NCBI GenBank assembly: GCA_013398295.1
Contig: VZSF01007300.1
Coordinates: 186,001 to 250,000 of the forward strand
DNA: 64,000 nt
Source of the DNA: Chionis minor
Taxonomy: Eukaryota; Chordata; Aves; Charadriiformes; Chionididae
Reading direction: 5' to 3'
Of this stretch, positions 1 to 12,789 are shown one piece after another. Under the pieces are notes generated by a model. That model was not told the origin of the DNA. It searched no databases and saw only the letters and a list, made by a program, of their open reading frames with translations. The first letter of the stretch is position 1; each line of letters opens with the position of its first letter. The position numbers and the translations under genes are program-made.

Positions 1-53
1 GAGACTTATGCCAGTTTAGCTTTGAGGGAGCTTGAAGAAAGTAGCAGTGATTT

Positions 54-103
54 AAAAAAAAAAAAAAAAAGAAAAACCCAGGGAAAAAAAAGAAAAAAGA
101 AAT
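54..103. repeat. A-rich simple repeat
   Basis: A run of 17 A is followed by further A tracts broken by single G or short CCC/GGG interruptions. It could be a microsatellite or the worn tail of an old retrocopy, but no retrocopy body is recognisable beside it. Confidence 0.8.
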
Positions 104-2262
104 AGAAGTCATGTGAAGCTATTGGATGTCTGGGATCTATGGTAGGTCTGTTCAGAAAGGAAATGGGCAGATATAACTGAACTGAACAGGGATCGGGTTG
201 TTCTGGAAAGGAAACATAGAAATTTGCTTTTAAATATATATCTGGTATAGACCTGCAGCGTGCCTTGCCCTCTGCTGCACTGTATATTTGATTTGTTTTC
301 CAAAATCAAACAGCTTAAGGTTTGAGTCACCCTCCATTAAGTTGAACAAAATGAAAATGCCAACACTTTTGGAACATGTTGGCGTGGGCCCTAAATTGGA
401 AAACAAACATAGCATCAAGCTGCCCTTCTCAATGCGAATGGAGAGAAAGAAACTGTTCAGTAAAGTGGAGAATTTGGAGGACTGGGTCTTTCGCGTTGCG
501 CTCTGTGCTGGGGAAAAAGCTCTGGACAACTTCAGTCTCTGTGGAGCGAGATCTACTTTGTGACTTGTTTCTGATGTTACTATTATCACGTGTTTCTTAT
601 TTATCTTGTTTAGTACTCAGAAGGTGATGTACAGGAGGAGGTCTGATAACTTAAATCAGAATTACCTGGGACCTCAGGGAGTGCAATGCAGCCCTTGATG
701 AGATGGCGCAGCTTTCAGCCTCTCTTGCTGCCTGCGTGCAGCCTGTCTGGTGGGAGATGGGAGAAAGGTGGGAGAAGGTTTGTCATAAAGCATTAGAGTG
801 CGGCCAGGAGTGGGGGGCTGCTGTGGCAGGTGGGGGGCTAGCAGTCTCAGCGTTACCTGTTATTGGATTCCTGCCTCCTCGCCCCCTCCGCAGGTCGCTG
901 CAGGAGAGCATGCGGCTGGTAGGAGGTCTGGCTGTCAAAAGGCATCTGGGAGGCTAAGGCTACGGGAAAATTATATTAAATTGTGAATCTGAAGGCATCT
1001 GCTCAGGAAAGTGCCCAAGGCTATGCGTGAGCCCAGAGCTACGTGGGGAAAGAGTGAGGAGCATGCGGCGTTGGGGTTTGCAAAGGGGGCGAGGTACCCC
1101 ACGTAATCCTTAGTGCAAAACACGCTCAGTACTGTTCCAGCAGGGTTGCCATTTCCAGTTCAGTGGATTAAAGGCCCATGGTGATTGACTCTGAAAGCAG
1201 CTATCAATTCTCACCTGCGCAAAAAAAACCCCAAACCAGTGCAGGCAGTGCCTGAGTTGCAGTGTGGTCGCGCTCACCCCACTGTCCTCAATGCACCCTA
1301 TCGTGACCACAGCACCTTGTAGGTACAACATGACCACGTTCGCTTTGAGTGGTGGCACAAAGCAGGAGCTCCTGTGGCTCTTGGGGATGCTACTTGGATG
1401 AATTGGCCCACCCTGGGTTTAGACAGGCTCTTTCTCTGGTGAGCTGGGCCAAGCGGCTTGTATGTTATCTGCTGCTTGTGGCCACGAGGAGTGGAGGACT
1501 AAGGTTGTCAGGAGAAGAAAAATACAAGAGTGAATGGACCCTGAGTATTGCAACTAATGGGAAGGTTACTGTCTTCTGATAGAAGCCACCCTCACTGTAT
1601 AAACCCCCTTGACTGCACTGCCGTAGCACCAAGGTCCTGTTGTATTTCCAGGCAGGCGAAGGGTGGCTGTCAGGCAGGTATTGCAGCAGCTGTTGCTGCG
1701 TGGTGTTTCCCAAAACCTATAGCACACTGGCTGTGGAGGCTCCTTCGAATGTCTTCCCGCACTTGTGATGCTCATCACCAAAGAAGATGGTGGCACAGGG
1801 ATGTGCCCCATCAGTGCATGTTACCTGATCCCCACGGTGACCTGTTACCCCCGACAATGGTGACAAAGGCACAGAGCTAAATAGGCAGATTGTGCATTTA
1901 AGCTAAATTCTGGATCCTGTTTTTATTTCTGCAACAGAAAGAGGAACGATGATGGAAAGCCACTGCAGCCTGATGGACACAAGAGTAGATCTCCGCTCTG
2001 ATTAATGATTGTTACCACTGGGAAAAAAAAAGGCATTTTAATGTCTTAAGTACTGGTTTTGTAATGATCAGAGTTTTCAGTTTGCACAACAGGGTTGATC
2101 AATGTGCACCTCAGGTGTGCTGGAGGCTCGCGTTTATTACACACACTGCGCACCCATTAATTGGCAGTGGGACACGGTCTGTCATGCCGTATTGCTTAAT
2201 TGCATTGCCTCCCCCCCACCCAGGGCTTATGTGTATTGTGCAAAGCCATAAATACTCCAAGA

Positions 2263-2325
2263 GCCCCATTTCCACTGAAATCAATAGGAGTTTTGCCATT
2301 GTACTAGGATGAGAGCAGGACTTTG
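2263..2325. repeat. Degenerate ancient repeat with TCAATAGGAG motif
   Basis: The block reads as a worn version of a palindrome-prone motif family in which 'ACTTCAATGGGAG' and 'TTTTGCCATTG' alternate, a pattern I recall as common in sauropsid genomes. Related worn blocks in this window are near 14765-14840, 15765-15840 and 27340-27410. I cannot assign a formal family name from the sequence alone. Confidence 0.4.
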
Positions 2326-2429
2326 CTGTAAAAGTAAAATAAGGCAGATGCGGCTAACAGGGACTTTTAAGTAGGAAGAGGGGGCAGCAAAGGACACATG
2401 AATTATGAAAGATCAAACTCAAAAGGGAT

Positions 2430-2675
2430 CTGAAAAGATTACAGAATAAACTGAAAAAATGTTAAAGGAGGCATAAGAGTAGCAAAGATAGAAGGTAAAA
2501 TGGAAATTGGACAAGAAGTAAAAATAAATAAGAGGGACTTCAAGTGGATAAAGAATAAGAAGTGAATGAGGCAACGGGGATTCTGCAAAATGGAAAGGGT
2601 AATTTTGTAACAGAAGTGGCAGACATTGTTGAATAAATAAATGAATTATATGTCTGTTTTCACATAGGAGAATGG
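2430..2675 (+). pseudogene. Very old CR1-clade LINE remnant (endonuclease-RT linker)
   Basis: Conceptual translation, with one frame change near 2560, gives a stretch resembling the region between the endonuclease and reverse-transcriptase domains of CR1 proteins. The first part has spaced residues like AKxxGKMEIGQEVKxNKRDF (about 2480-2550). The second part reads GILQNGKGNFVTEVAD (about 2578-2625), matching the pattern where CR1 proteins have a 'LLN..G.LVT' segment before an 'NEFF' motif; here INELY is seen after a stop. Stops and frame changes show that it is dead. No endonuclease or RT core is recognisable on either side, so this is an isolated fossil. The call rests on remembered family patterns, not an alignment. 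Confidence 0.5.
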
Positions 2676-5600
2676 GAGAAATTCAATATATCAGAAACAA
2701 GAACAGAGCAAGGGAGGGAGAACAGGAGTGAGTAAGACCACCACCAAGGCACAAGGGCTAGATGCTGTGGCTCCCTTTCTGGTTTTCCTGGGGATTTGCT
2801 CTGCGATACATCACTGGTCTGCTGATCTCTCTGCTTTAGCCCGGGTGGTGGTGGTCTCCTGGGACAAGATTTGTCCTTTTTGTCCAGCAGTTCAGTAGGA
2901 AGCAGGACCTGCCTGAGGACATACTCTGCTCCTGTACCACTACAGTCCCTGTTCACTGCCAAGAAATTGCCAGATAGTCTGTGTTCCTGCAAGAATAACT
3001 GAAAGTGCAGGAAACTTAGACCAGAAAAACCCTTGCAATCTATTAAGTTAATTTTTGGCAACCATACTTTTTGGGAGTTTTCCTGTAGAAAACTTTACCA
3101 CAATAGATATTTGACGATGGTTTAGTCAGTCCAGCCCAAGATGTCTATCAACTGCCTATTGCAGGAATCTGATTGTATAATAGCAAAAGAAGGATCTGCT
3201 GAGGATTGCTTTAATGGGCTAAATTAGCACTTGATCAGTTTATGAACACAGTGACTGGCAGGATTTGGAAATATATTGGTCACTTGGCTTTCTCTTGTTT
3301 ATGAATACGTGTTAAGTGCAGCAGAATAAAGAAGGATACGTCAGATCTGAATGGCTAAAACAATTTAATTCAAAGAGGCTATAATCCTAAACTTCAAGGT
3401 GTGCTATTTTGTATAGTCAAGGACCACTGAACCTGGTCCTTCTCCTTTTTGCTGGCTAGTTAGTACCAGGAAGAAATGTGAAAATGTGGGGCGTATTTAA
3501 AATATGTAGCTAAACCCAATATGATATAATAGCTGCAAAATTCAAATGCATTCCTATCTAGGTAAAAGAATTAAAATTATCACTAAAGCTTACAGGTTAA
3601 TGTAGCAAGTGCCAAAAATTAAAACTGAGTATCTGTGGTTCCATATAGGTCAAAGGTGAATAACTAGACAGGCAATTCTGGAAGTGTTTCAAGAGACTAA
3701 ATGAACATTTGTTGGGAGGGAATGAAAAGAAAGACAAAAAAGGAAAAATAAAAAACAAAAAACCCCTCACAAAACAAACAAAAAAACCCACATGAACCCC
3801 AAACAGGAAAGGAAAAATCTAGGCCTTACAGGCTCTTGCTTGTAGCTGGAGGGAAAACACAGTGCGGAGTAAGAGTAGAACAGAGACGTGCAGAGTAGAA
3901 CATGCCTGAGATGCTGCGGCTCCTGTTGGATGGGGTGGGATTGAGGCCCCCAGGGACACCGTGCAGACTGTGGGGATGCTCCTGGACAGAGACAGCAGCT
4001 CTGGAGATGGCAAAGCGCTCAATGCGAGATAAAAGGATGAAAGGAAGTAGTACCAGAGCATCACTGCAGGCTGGATTTCAATACATAAATACAAGCCTGG
4101 TTTGATCACCTTTCACTGCCATGTTAAAAGCTTCATGCCTTCCTAAGGGACACAATTCTAAATGCCAGTGCTGATTTTAGCCTAATTTTTGCATTTTAAT
4201 CTTGTGTAGTTACCAATGGCACTGTCTGTAATCCAACTTTGGGTACAAACGAACCCGAGAAAAAAGGCAGCTGCCTCTTGCAGCTTGATACTTGCTTTGC
4301 ACTTAATTCAGCTGCTGCCATCCCAGTGCTTACAACCCACCCTACCCTGAAAAACCCCGTGACAAATAGGTAGAGAGCCAGGGAAATTCAACCTAAAATT
4401 CTATGTTGTAATTAAAGCGCTTGTCAATGCAGGGTAAAATTTTATCTCGCTTACTAAGATGTAATTAAAAAGTGCAGAGAGGGGCAGTTATGTATGTTTG
4501 TAACCTGGGACACAGGTTCAATCGGCCTTGTCAAGCTCTGTCCGTTTGAACCATGCCTTCCAAAGGCAGACCCAATGACCGGAATGCTCCTCCACTCCTG
4601 GCAGTGCTCCTCCCTCTCATCCCACTGAGAAGATGAGCTTCAGCCTCACGGAGTGCTTAGGTTGCCTTGTGCGTGCCTGCACCCCACTGCTGCTCCTGGG
4701 TGATGGGGAGAACCCACCTGTCTCGTGGCCACCAGAGCTTTTTCCTTCGTGGGCAGTGCTGTGGCTTTGGGTCTTAAGGTGTAAGTCAAAGGTGAGCAGC
4801 AAGCAGGAGGTCCTTCATGCCATGGGGATGCCCAGAGAGCAAGTGACTGGCCAGAAGAGACAAGTTAAGGTGTTAGGGACACTTGGACACATATCCCTAG
4901 TATGCTGATGGGGTTATTACCATTTTTCTCCACTGAGTTATTCCTTCACTGTGGATGAAAAAGTATTACACCAAAGCATGTCATTTATCTGTTTAAAAAA
5001 GCTATTTTGACAAAGGCCTGCTTACAGTGTTAGGAGTACATTTTCTTTTTTTTTTAATAATAAATCTTTCATAAAACTAAGGCATCGACATTACATCTCT
5101 GTTAGGGTAATTTACTCCCCACAGTAATTTTGACTTAGTTTGTTCTACATGGAGTGATATTTTAATCATCCTTTCAGTGCTTATTGATGAGGGTTTGCTG
5201 CAAAAGATGAGAAGATTAGTTTAAAATTATCCCTTGTGAATTTAAAACAATAACAAGGAAGTGAACACAGTCTAAAACAAATTAAGAAATGTAATAGACT
5301 TAATAGAAGGCTGATATTTTATTCGATGTACAAAATGACTGCAAGGCTCTCTGTGGCGGGGCTGCACGTACCCTCATCAAACAGTGGTGATTTTTTCTTT
5401 TGAAAATTGAACAGGCACAAACCTTTCCCTCTCTAAAGGTAAACAATGAATGAGATAAATGGTTTGTATTTTGTCAAATAATAAAATGCGTTGCCTTGAC
5501 TCAAGAACCGTATAAAAAAACTGTGTCTTGCTCCTATCCCTATCACCTAGGAATAATTTACATTTCCTCACCCACCAGGAGGCTCCTAGTTTCAAAGCTT

Positions 5601-7499
5601 TCCTGTCATCAACTCTTGTCTTTTTCTCAGCGTTTGAGAGGGGGCTAGCTTTCTTCAAAGATTAATTAACTGTCAGGTCAGAGGGAGTGGAGTATCTTTC
5701 TTGGTTACTAGGATCCTGGCAATCCTGCAAGGATACAAAAGGGCATCCTTGAAGGCTGAAATTACAGCTTCAAACAACCAACTACCTGTTTTTTTGACTA
5801 AACATGACGCAGTCTCCACTGCTAGCATTTATGTTAAGTGGTAGTCAGTCAGACTGAAATGAAATAATGGTGTCAAAGTCCTTGGATGGCTGAACCATCT
5901 CAGAGTTTCAAGACCTTAGCCAGCTTCCACTCAGTGAGAAATCTGGTCATTGCATGCTAAAAAAAATAAAAGTTCACAGGGCATTTTTGCTAGTCATTTG
6001 CAGGCATTGAAGAAAATATGTATATTAAGAAAATATTTCAGCCTAGAAGCTTTTTCCAAGGTGGGAAGTGAATAATTGCGTGCAAGTGATTCTTCGAGAG
6101 TGCTGATGACAGAAGCAGCTGAGGTTTTGAGTATGTCTGCTCTGAGGAGCAGAAGAACCGGGCATGGTGGCCAGAACCCTTCTTGAGTTGTGTCCCTAAA
6201 TACCTAGTGGGAATGGGGGCTTTGTATGGGTTTGTTCTACTCTTTTTGTCTTAAACTGTGGCTGCATGTTGCAGTGTCTTGCTAAGCAGCAGTGGAAGGA
6301 AGCCCATACGTCTGCATGTACCTATACATGTATAAATGCGTATAAACTTAGCCTAAACTGTTCTGGGTCTGCTGGTTTCACTCTTGCTTCACCAAGTGGC
6401 AAAAGGTGGCACTTTGGCCCGCTGCACAGTTTGTGAAGTTTACTAAATTCTTCACAACAGCTTGGGATTTAAGGCCGTATTTGAGTGTAAAATGTGATTA
6501 GTTACAGTAAAGTGACTTTTTATCTGGCTGATGCACCCTTCTTTCAATTTAGTTGATAAATGTGCAGTGTTAGCCTGGTCACAGACATTTCATTTGTGAT
6601 CCGAGAAATGCAGCCGGTGGGACTTCTGGTGCTGATACAAAATTATTCGCTCTTTCTACTGTCTGTTGACCATGCGGCTGCTGTTCTATACTGAATCATA
6701 GATGCAGCAAGGCATGGTCTCCGGACAGCGTGAGTGGTTAGAGGTGTCCATCCTCATGGATGGACGTTTTGGCTGGGGAAGGCTGGTTGTTGGTGGCAGA
6801 GGAGGAGTGGGAGCTGGGAGGAGCAGCAGCGTCTTTGGTGCTCCCCGTTCCATCTGCAGGAGACAGCGTTTAGCCGTGCCCTTGGCATCTGGGTTCAAGT
6901 AGGAAGCTTTGCATTGGTTTAGTGATATCTATTTACTTTGCGTGGGTCCTGCAAGGCTTAATTAAATGTTTATGTATATGCTTTGAGAGGCTCGTATGGA
7001 AAGCAGTGCGGAAGAGCTACATGTTAGTCCTGTTGATTCACAGTATTGCTCACTGGTATGATTAGATTAATCATTGGAGGGCTCAAAGCCTGTTCCATTT
7101 AGTTGGAAGACAATGCTGGTGCTTGCTAGACAGCCAAACAGCACATGGCTCTAATGTCCATCAATCTTGGCCTCTGTGGGCTGCAAAACATAGTATTGTA
7201 GTTCCCAAACTTTTCCCTCCATTAGCTTTTCTGTAGTAACAAGAAAATATTTGCCAGATATTCTGTGTGCTACTTGAATTTAATTATTTCTTCTCCGATT
7301 TGAACAGAAGGCCTATAAAGTGTGCTTGTATACTTCTGTGGAAGTCTTAAACCAAAAGAATCAGTTTTGCCTTATTTGCATAGCCTGCCGAGGACGGACC
7401 TCAGCATACATATGTTGACGGCAATAAGATGATCATTATCCAGCCAATGCCTCCTACACAGGTAGAGAGGAACGTCTGGATCATCTGTGCTACTGCTGG
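2676..7499. other. Unique non-coding DNA
   Basis: No gene, exon or clear mobile element is seen. A 133-codon minus frame at 2660-3061 overlaps the old LINE edge and has no domain. An A-rich patch lies at about 3725-3815. The rest is AT-rich unique sequence with only short frames. Confidence 0.6.
3725..3815. repeat. A-rich low-complexity patch
   Basis: A-rich sequence with AAAC, AAAAG and CCC interruptions. It produces a hydrophobic phenylalanine-rich frame on the minus strand, which is a composition artefact and not a gene. Confidence 0.75.
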
Positions 7500-7830
7500 G
7501 ATGCCCCCAGGGTTTAATTCCCAAACTTTCATTTCCTCGCTCTATTTTCAGCCGCTATTAACTTTAAAAGCGTTTTTTTGCATGGGGAAGGATTATGCAT
7601 GGCACTGACACCTTATTACTCGTCTGGGTTCGCCGATTGGCTTAAACTCAAAAGTCTTTACTAGTTAGGCTAAAACATTAAAAGTGTCTTTTGATAAACG
7701 ATCTGAAAGGAAAATCAAGCAGATGGCTTTTAGGCCCATCTCACGATGCAGCTTTGCAGAGAAATAATAGTTTCAGTAATGGGTTATAGAGTTTTATTTA
7801 AATCACTATACTATTTAGCGGAAAGGGGTA
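7500..7830. promoter_or_regulatory. Candidate conserved non-coding block (speculative)
   Basis: A non-repetitive, balanced-composition block with no long frame. It contains short homeodomain-like and forkhead-like words (GATAAACGAT near 7693, AATAATAGTTT near 7766) and no transposon signature. This is only an impression of regulatory-looking sequence; cross-species alignment would decide it. Confidence 0.2.
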
Positions 7831-10800
7831 AACCCGTTAGGGTTTTTTTCGGTTGGGGCTTTTATTCCTTCTTTTTTTTCAGCTTTCTCTCCTTGAAATG
7901 AACCAAAGCACAGCTTGAAGTGCTGGGAAGTTATCTGTTCCTCACTTTTTATAGTTGGTCTGTTAATTTGCTGTTGTGTCTGGTTTTGTATGGGTGATAG
8001 CCTCCCACTTCCCACAGCCTGTTTCCTGATGGACTCATTTCCTACGTGTGTTGTAGGGGCAGTATTTGTGTGCCTCAACCTGCTGCCTGTAGCTAGAGAT
8101 CTCCTCTATTAGAGTGGGTTTACAGGGTGAATTACAGCTTCTGGGAGGCTTTGTGGAAAATCGCAGGGAAGTTAGAATAAGCGTTTCTACCCAGCTCACT
8201 TGGCCTCCAGGAGGGATTAGGCAGATGCAGGCTGGGATGGGCAGCTCCTCCATGTGTGTGCTGGGACGACAGGGAATGGAAGGGCCCCCTTCTGCAGAGC
8301 GCCAAAGTGGCCAGCATGTGTGTGAGACAGGGAGCCTGAGCTTTTGGATGGGCAGGAGGTGATTTTTTAGAGTGCGGGTAAAGAGACATGTTAGAGGAGC
8401 AATGTTTGTGGTATGTGTTTTATCACCCAGTCTCCAAGGAGGAAAGTCCTTTAGCATGTCGCCAGCCAAGCATTCAAGCAATCAAATGTGAAAGGCTCCT
8501 AGTTACTTCTAAACACCTAAACCAAAGAAATGCTGGACTTATAGGCATGCTGATTTTCTTAGTGATAACACCTTCCTCCTTGAAACATGCATGCAATTCG
8601 GTGCTCTTCATTAGATATTAGCAAAACCTGTGGAATAAATATTGGATGTAGCTGTCCAGATGACCTCATTTCTGCTTTTAGCAGAAAATTATGGCGCATT
8701 TAACATAGGCATTTTTTTTGTTGTTGTTCAAGTGAAAAAATGAGAAGGAAAGGTGTGCTTACTCCAGCATGGAACTGATTCAGTATGGGCTAGAAGACAG
8801 ATATCAGGTATGCCCTATGCTCCAGCACAGTAAATGCTTGGGATGATGTCTTTGTTGCTGTCTTTTCATAAATCAATGCAGCATCATGTCGTGAACTGCA
8901 TGTGGAAACACTGAAGTGGCTTCCCCTGGGTAAGAGAGCTGGGTCTGAAGTGTCTTGAAGAGTCTGAAATCACAAAGACTAGAAAGAGGAGCTCCGAGCT
9001 ACCGGCAACTTGGTGTGCTGCAGGAGCTGGTTCTTCTGCAGACCCCTTGTCTCAACTGGGGGCACAGCTTCTCGTACCAGCCAGTCCTGTGTCTGCTGGA
9101 CCGCAGTGCCTCTCTCAGAGTGCCTTGGCGGAGATGAATGGATCTGTGCTAAGTGAAAGGTGGGGAGAAAGAAAGAAAAAGAAACCTGAAGGAACGTTGT
9201 GCGACAAGTAGGGGGGTCAATCAAAGCTGCCTTACTTGTCCAAATTGTGCTTGCAGAAAGAGTAAAGACAACAAGATTTTGGCTCAGTCTTGTAATATTA
9301 CAGTGTGGAATAAAATGGAAGTTGTCTCTCGTCTCTGCTCTGCGAGGAATAGAGGGGAAAAATACCCCAGTAAAAGACATGCAGGTTGTGAAACAGCAGA
9401 CGTGACCTCCTATGCTAACCTGATATGCTAAAATGTGGTCTAAACACCACTGTTAGTCATTACAGTCCTCAGTAAAAGGAGTTTTCTCCTGAGAGATGTC
9501 AGCTTAAAAATACAAGGTCTTGATCTTTAATTTGAATCCCTCTGGGCAGACCTTTCTGTCAGCCTGAACCCCTTTGATTTCAATAGCACTTTGTGGTTCT
9601 GGACACACCAGTCCAGCTGGGGGTTTAGATTCCTACTACACACTGGCATAGTAGCTTTTCATGCGTTTTGATTAAAAAAATCCCCAAACCTTAACCTCAA
9701 ATGATACAGGGTTTTTTTCATATTTCACTCTCCTTTGTGTAGTCTTTGGTCCCAGTCTTTCTGGTCTTTCTCGGATGATTGCAGACACTGACATTTTATT
9801 TTTGGATCATGTAACAGAAATAAATACAAAAGGATAGTAAATTAAACTTCACAGGTAATTTCAGACTGGAGACTCCAGTCAGTGCCTTTTCTTGTAAGGA
9901 TGTAGCCCCACTTGACCCAGGAGGGCACCTCGTGTCATGTCTGTAGAGGATGGCAACTTGGCCAGATTTAGAGCGTCCCATGGCACTTAAGACCTGTAAA
10001 TACCCCTTACAATTTAGGGTTGGTTCTTTAGTGCCATCGCCCATTTTGCCTTTAAAGACTGATAAAAAGTCTTTGGGACTGATAATGCTAGTAAGGAATA
10101 AACTTTGGAGATAAATGGTACATTGACTTTGCCATTTGCATTTACTCTGCAGCTTGAGATGACTTTTAATTATTCAAAAGAGGCAGAATGTAAGTCACAT
10201 CTATCTTTGTTTCTTTCCCTAAAGCAAATCTGCTCTGTAAACTTTCCTGTGAACACTATACCAATATTTCGCTGGTATAGCTTCCTTGATTTTTACCTCA
10301 TTTTTTTTCTTTATTTAGAAATTTGTTAGATGTTTGAGATGCAACAGAATTCAGCTACATTGAGATGTTTTCTCATCAGCTAACTCAGAGCAGATTGATC
10401 AGTCTATTCATGTAATGAACAAGGAGAGGAACATATGTGCTCTTCAGTGCTACAGGCATGTACCTAGAAAAATAATGTAGCAGTTGAATAGCCTCGTCAA
10501 CATGAACATTGAAAAAACTCCATCATATTTGTTCATGTTAGGAAAAACTGGGTGTCCAGTGTCCCATCATGCACACATGTACCTGGCAAGGGGGACGGGA
10601 GGGAAGGTAATTCTTCAGTGTGTTTAGAGACGTGAATTCTATATCTCTTCCCTTGGGCATCCACTGCTGCCATCAGCGCAGGCAGCTTCTTCCTCCTTTC
10701 CTTTAGAAGAGGAAAGTTGTTATTTATTATGATATTAGGCAATTTTTTTTTTCCAAAATGCTCTGCGAGAAATACGCAAAGCAGTAGGGAACCAAGTGTT

Positions 10801-12170
10801 CTTGCTCTTGGATTACAAATGGTTTTGGCCAGTATGTTTAAGCACAGAATGGCATTTGCTTTTAGGGGCTTTGAAGGAAATAATGGGAACCCTACAGTCC
10901 TAAGAGAGAATTCAGATTTTGATTGCTCAGGAATGAAGTGTTTAATTTTGCACCTGCTCCAAGTAGGAAATGGTTTCAAGTATTTAATATCTGTGAAAAA
11001 GACTGAAAAGAAAAAAAAAAAAAAGGGGGGGGGGGGAACAGGGAAAAGAAAAATCAGTTTCTTAACAGGAGTTTTAAGCACGGCAAACCATGTGGTGGTG
11101 CTAAAGTTACAAAAGATGAATCCTCCCAGACCCTCTCCTACAAAATGTGCAGAATGTGGCCAGATGAGATATGACAACAAGTACAAATTATAGCAGTGGC
11201 AAACCAGTAAACATGGAAATCTGAGTAAATCAGTCATTTCAAATCTATTTGCCAAACTGTGTTTATCCTCTGCAAAACCTCACGATCTCCATAGGAAGCA
11301 CTTCAGAGCAATCTCTGCAGGGCTTTTGCTGGGTGGAGTTAAGGATCAGGATATTCCACAGCAGCCTTTTTGCAGACATTACAGCTGATCTTTCAGCCTA
11401 ATTGAAATGAGCAATGATGATACCTGCGTATTTTTTTTTTCCAACTTGAGTACCCACTTTCCACTTTGAAACTGCTACACAAGAAGACATTGAGTACTAG
11501 GGATAGATAGATTAAGCCCTTCTGGTTTAACAATAAAAAAACCTGATTGCAATATTTTGTTTTTGTGTTTATTCCTCATCCCTAAGCTACATGGATATCT
11601 TGGTATTTTGCAAGAAAGCGTATTTTGTAGAGATGTCAGAGTGTTTTTTTAACCAGTGGCTTCACCAGTACAATCCCATCAATTTCAGTGCAGTCCCTCT
11701 TGTGTGTGACAGTGCAGGATTTGTCCTGCAATCTGCAGTCCCTTTCCCTGCTTGTTCTTTTTGGCCCACATTCTTTAAACTGTGAAAGTGCTCTGCATAG
11801 TGTAGCCTCGATGAGCCCTAAGAGAGACTGAGAGTAGAATTTTTAGGTCCTCCGTCCCTCACCCCTTTCCTCCTTCCCTCCCCAGGTTAGTTTTAAGCAC
11901 CAAAGTGGAGCCCTGGATTTGTGAGCTGGTTACAGATGCCCTCAGTGATGAAAGCTGACATGGGCCAGTTAGCCTTTTCAAATATATTCTGTGACTAGGG
12001 CAGAATAATTGCATTCAAAATCCATGTTTAACATTCATTTACAGGCTTACAACGAGCCACGCTATATGTGCCATCCCCTAATTTGTACCATTCCCAGAAC
12101 ATTTTCCTTGTCTCAGCATTTCATGTTGGGTTTTGTAGGTAGGAGTTGAAGATCTGAGCACGGACCTGTT
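7831..12170. other. Unique non-coding DNA
   Basis: No host exon is recognised. The longest frame, 240 codons on the minus strand at 10533-11255, spans the A14-G12 run and is not supported by any domain. Frames at 8035-8481 and 8979-9380 are likewise anonymous and overlapped by other frames. A worn repeat-like phrase lies near 9560-9605. Confidence 0.6.
11011..11036. repeat. A14-G12 homopurine run
   Basis: Fourteen A are followed directly by twelve G inside a longer purine-rich stretch (about 10995-11050). Such runs are prone to slippage and the G block could adopt non-B structures. The length in the assembly may be inaccurate. Confidence 0.95.
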
Positions 12171-12305
12171 TCTGCCTCAGACTTCCCATGTAACCTTGGG
12201 CCACTTACTAAATCTCTGTGTATCGCTTTTTCCTTGTGTGAAGTGGCAAATACAATACCTGTCATGGAGGTACCTGAGGCTGAGCAGATTGAGACGTGGA
12301 TGGAA
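12171..12305 (+). repeat. MIR-like CORE-SINE remnant
   Basis: The segment follows the characteristic MIR core order: 'aaccttgggcc-acttactaaatctctgtg' in place of 'gaccttgggcaagttacttaacctctctgtg', then a degraded 'cagtttcctcatctgtaaaatggg' region, then 'aatacctgtcatggaggtacctgagg'. Several substitutions and small indels indicate great age. MIR elements are ancestral to amniotes, so a copy in a bird is expected. Assignment is by memory of the consensus; a repeat-library search would confirm it. Confidence 0.6.
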
Positions 12306-12439
12306 TATGTTACAGAAATATCTTGGTTCATTTTCAGTAACCTTGCTAGGAGGCTTCCTTTTTTGCTGTCCTCCTTCTGTCCGGCTCCTTTCTTAGGATA
12401 AGCAAGAGCTGGTAATACCTCATTTGCCCCTTCAAGATG

Positions 12440-12530
12440 AAGCATGCAGGAAGGTTGTACTGGGTCAAACTGGTGTCCATTTGGCCCTTGTGCCCCCTCT
12501 ACCATCTCCTATGTCATTTGTGATTTCATG
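12440..12530. repeat. Possible ancient interspersed repeat snippet
   Basis: The phrase 'tactgggtcaaactggtgtc' followed by 'catttggccc' resembles a phrase (actgggtcagaccaatggtc-catctagccc) that recurs in old sauropsid repeats. It lies just ahead of the antisense LINE remnant at 12790 and may belong to the same fossil. Weak evidence. Confidence 0.35.
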
Positions 12531-12789
12531 AACTCCTGCCATATCCCTTCTCCGTCTTCTCTTTTCCAGACTAATGGCAACTGCTGTAACACCGTCGGTC
12601 TGTGCTGGGAAGCCATTCTGTGGCTGTGGTCAGCCTTGCTGCCCTTCTCTGAGGGTTTGCTGTGGACCTTTGCGAACAGATGGCCTAGAAATACGTGTAG
12701 TGTTCAAGACATGGGGGACCAAATATTTCTAAAATCACATGACATTTTTTTATTCCATTATTTCCTCATGATTTGTGTATTCTGAGCAT

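Larger units (their letters stand above)
1..2429. other. Unique non-coding DNA with an A-rich patch
   Basis: No exon, RNA gene or recognisable mobile element is visible. Positions 54-103 form an A-rich simple-sequence patch that opens with a run of 17 A. A block near 2263-2325 carries a degraded copy of a dispersed motif (caataggagttttgccatt) that recurs in the window and is described as a separate feature. Open frames here are short, overlap one another on both strands and have no recognisable domain. Confidence 0.6.

Noticed and set aside
10533..11255. 240-codon minus-strand frame
   Set aside because: It spans the A14-G12 run and other low-complexity tracts, has no recognisable domain and is overlapped by a plus frame of 158 codons.
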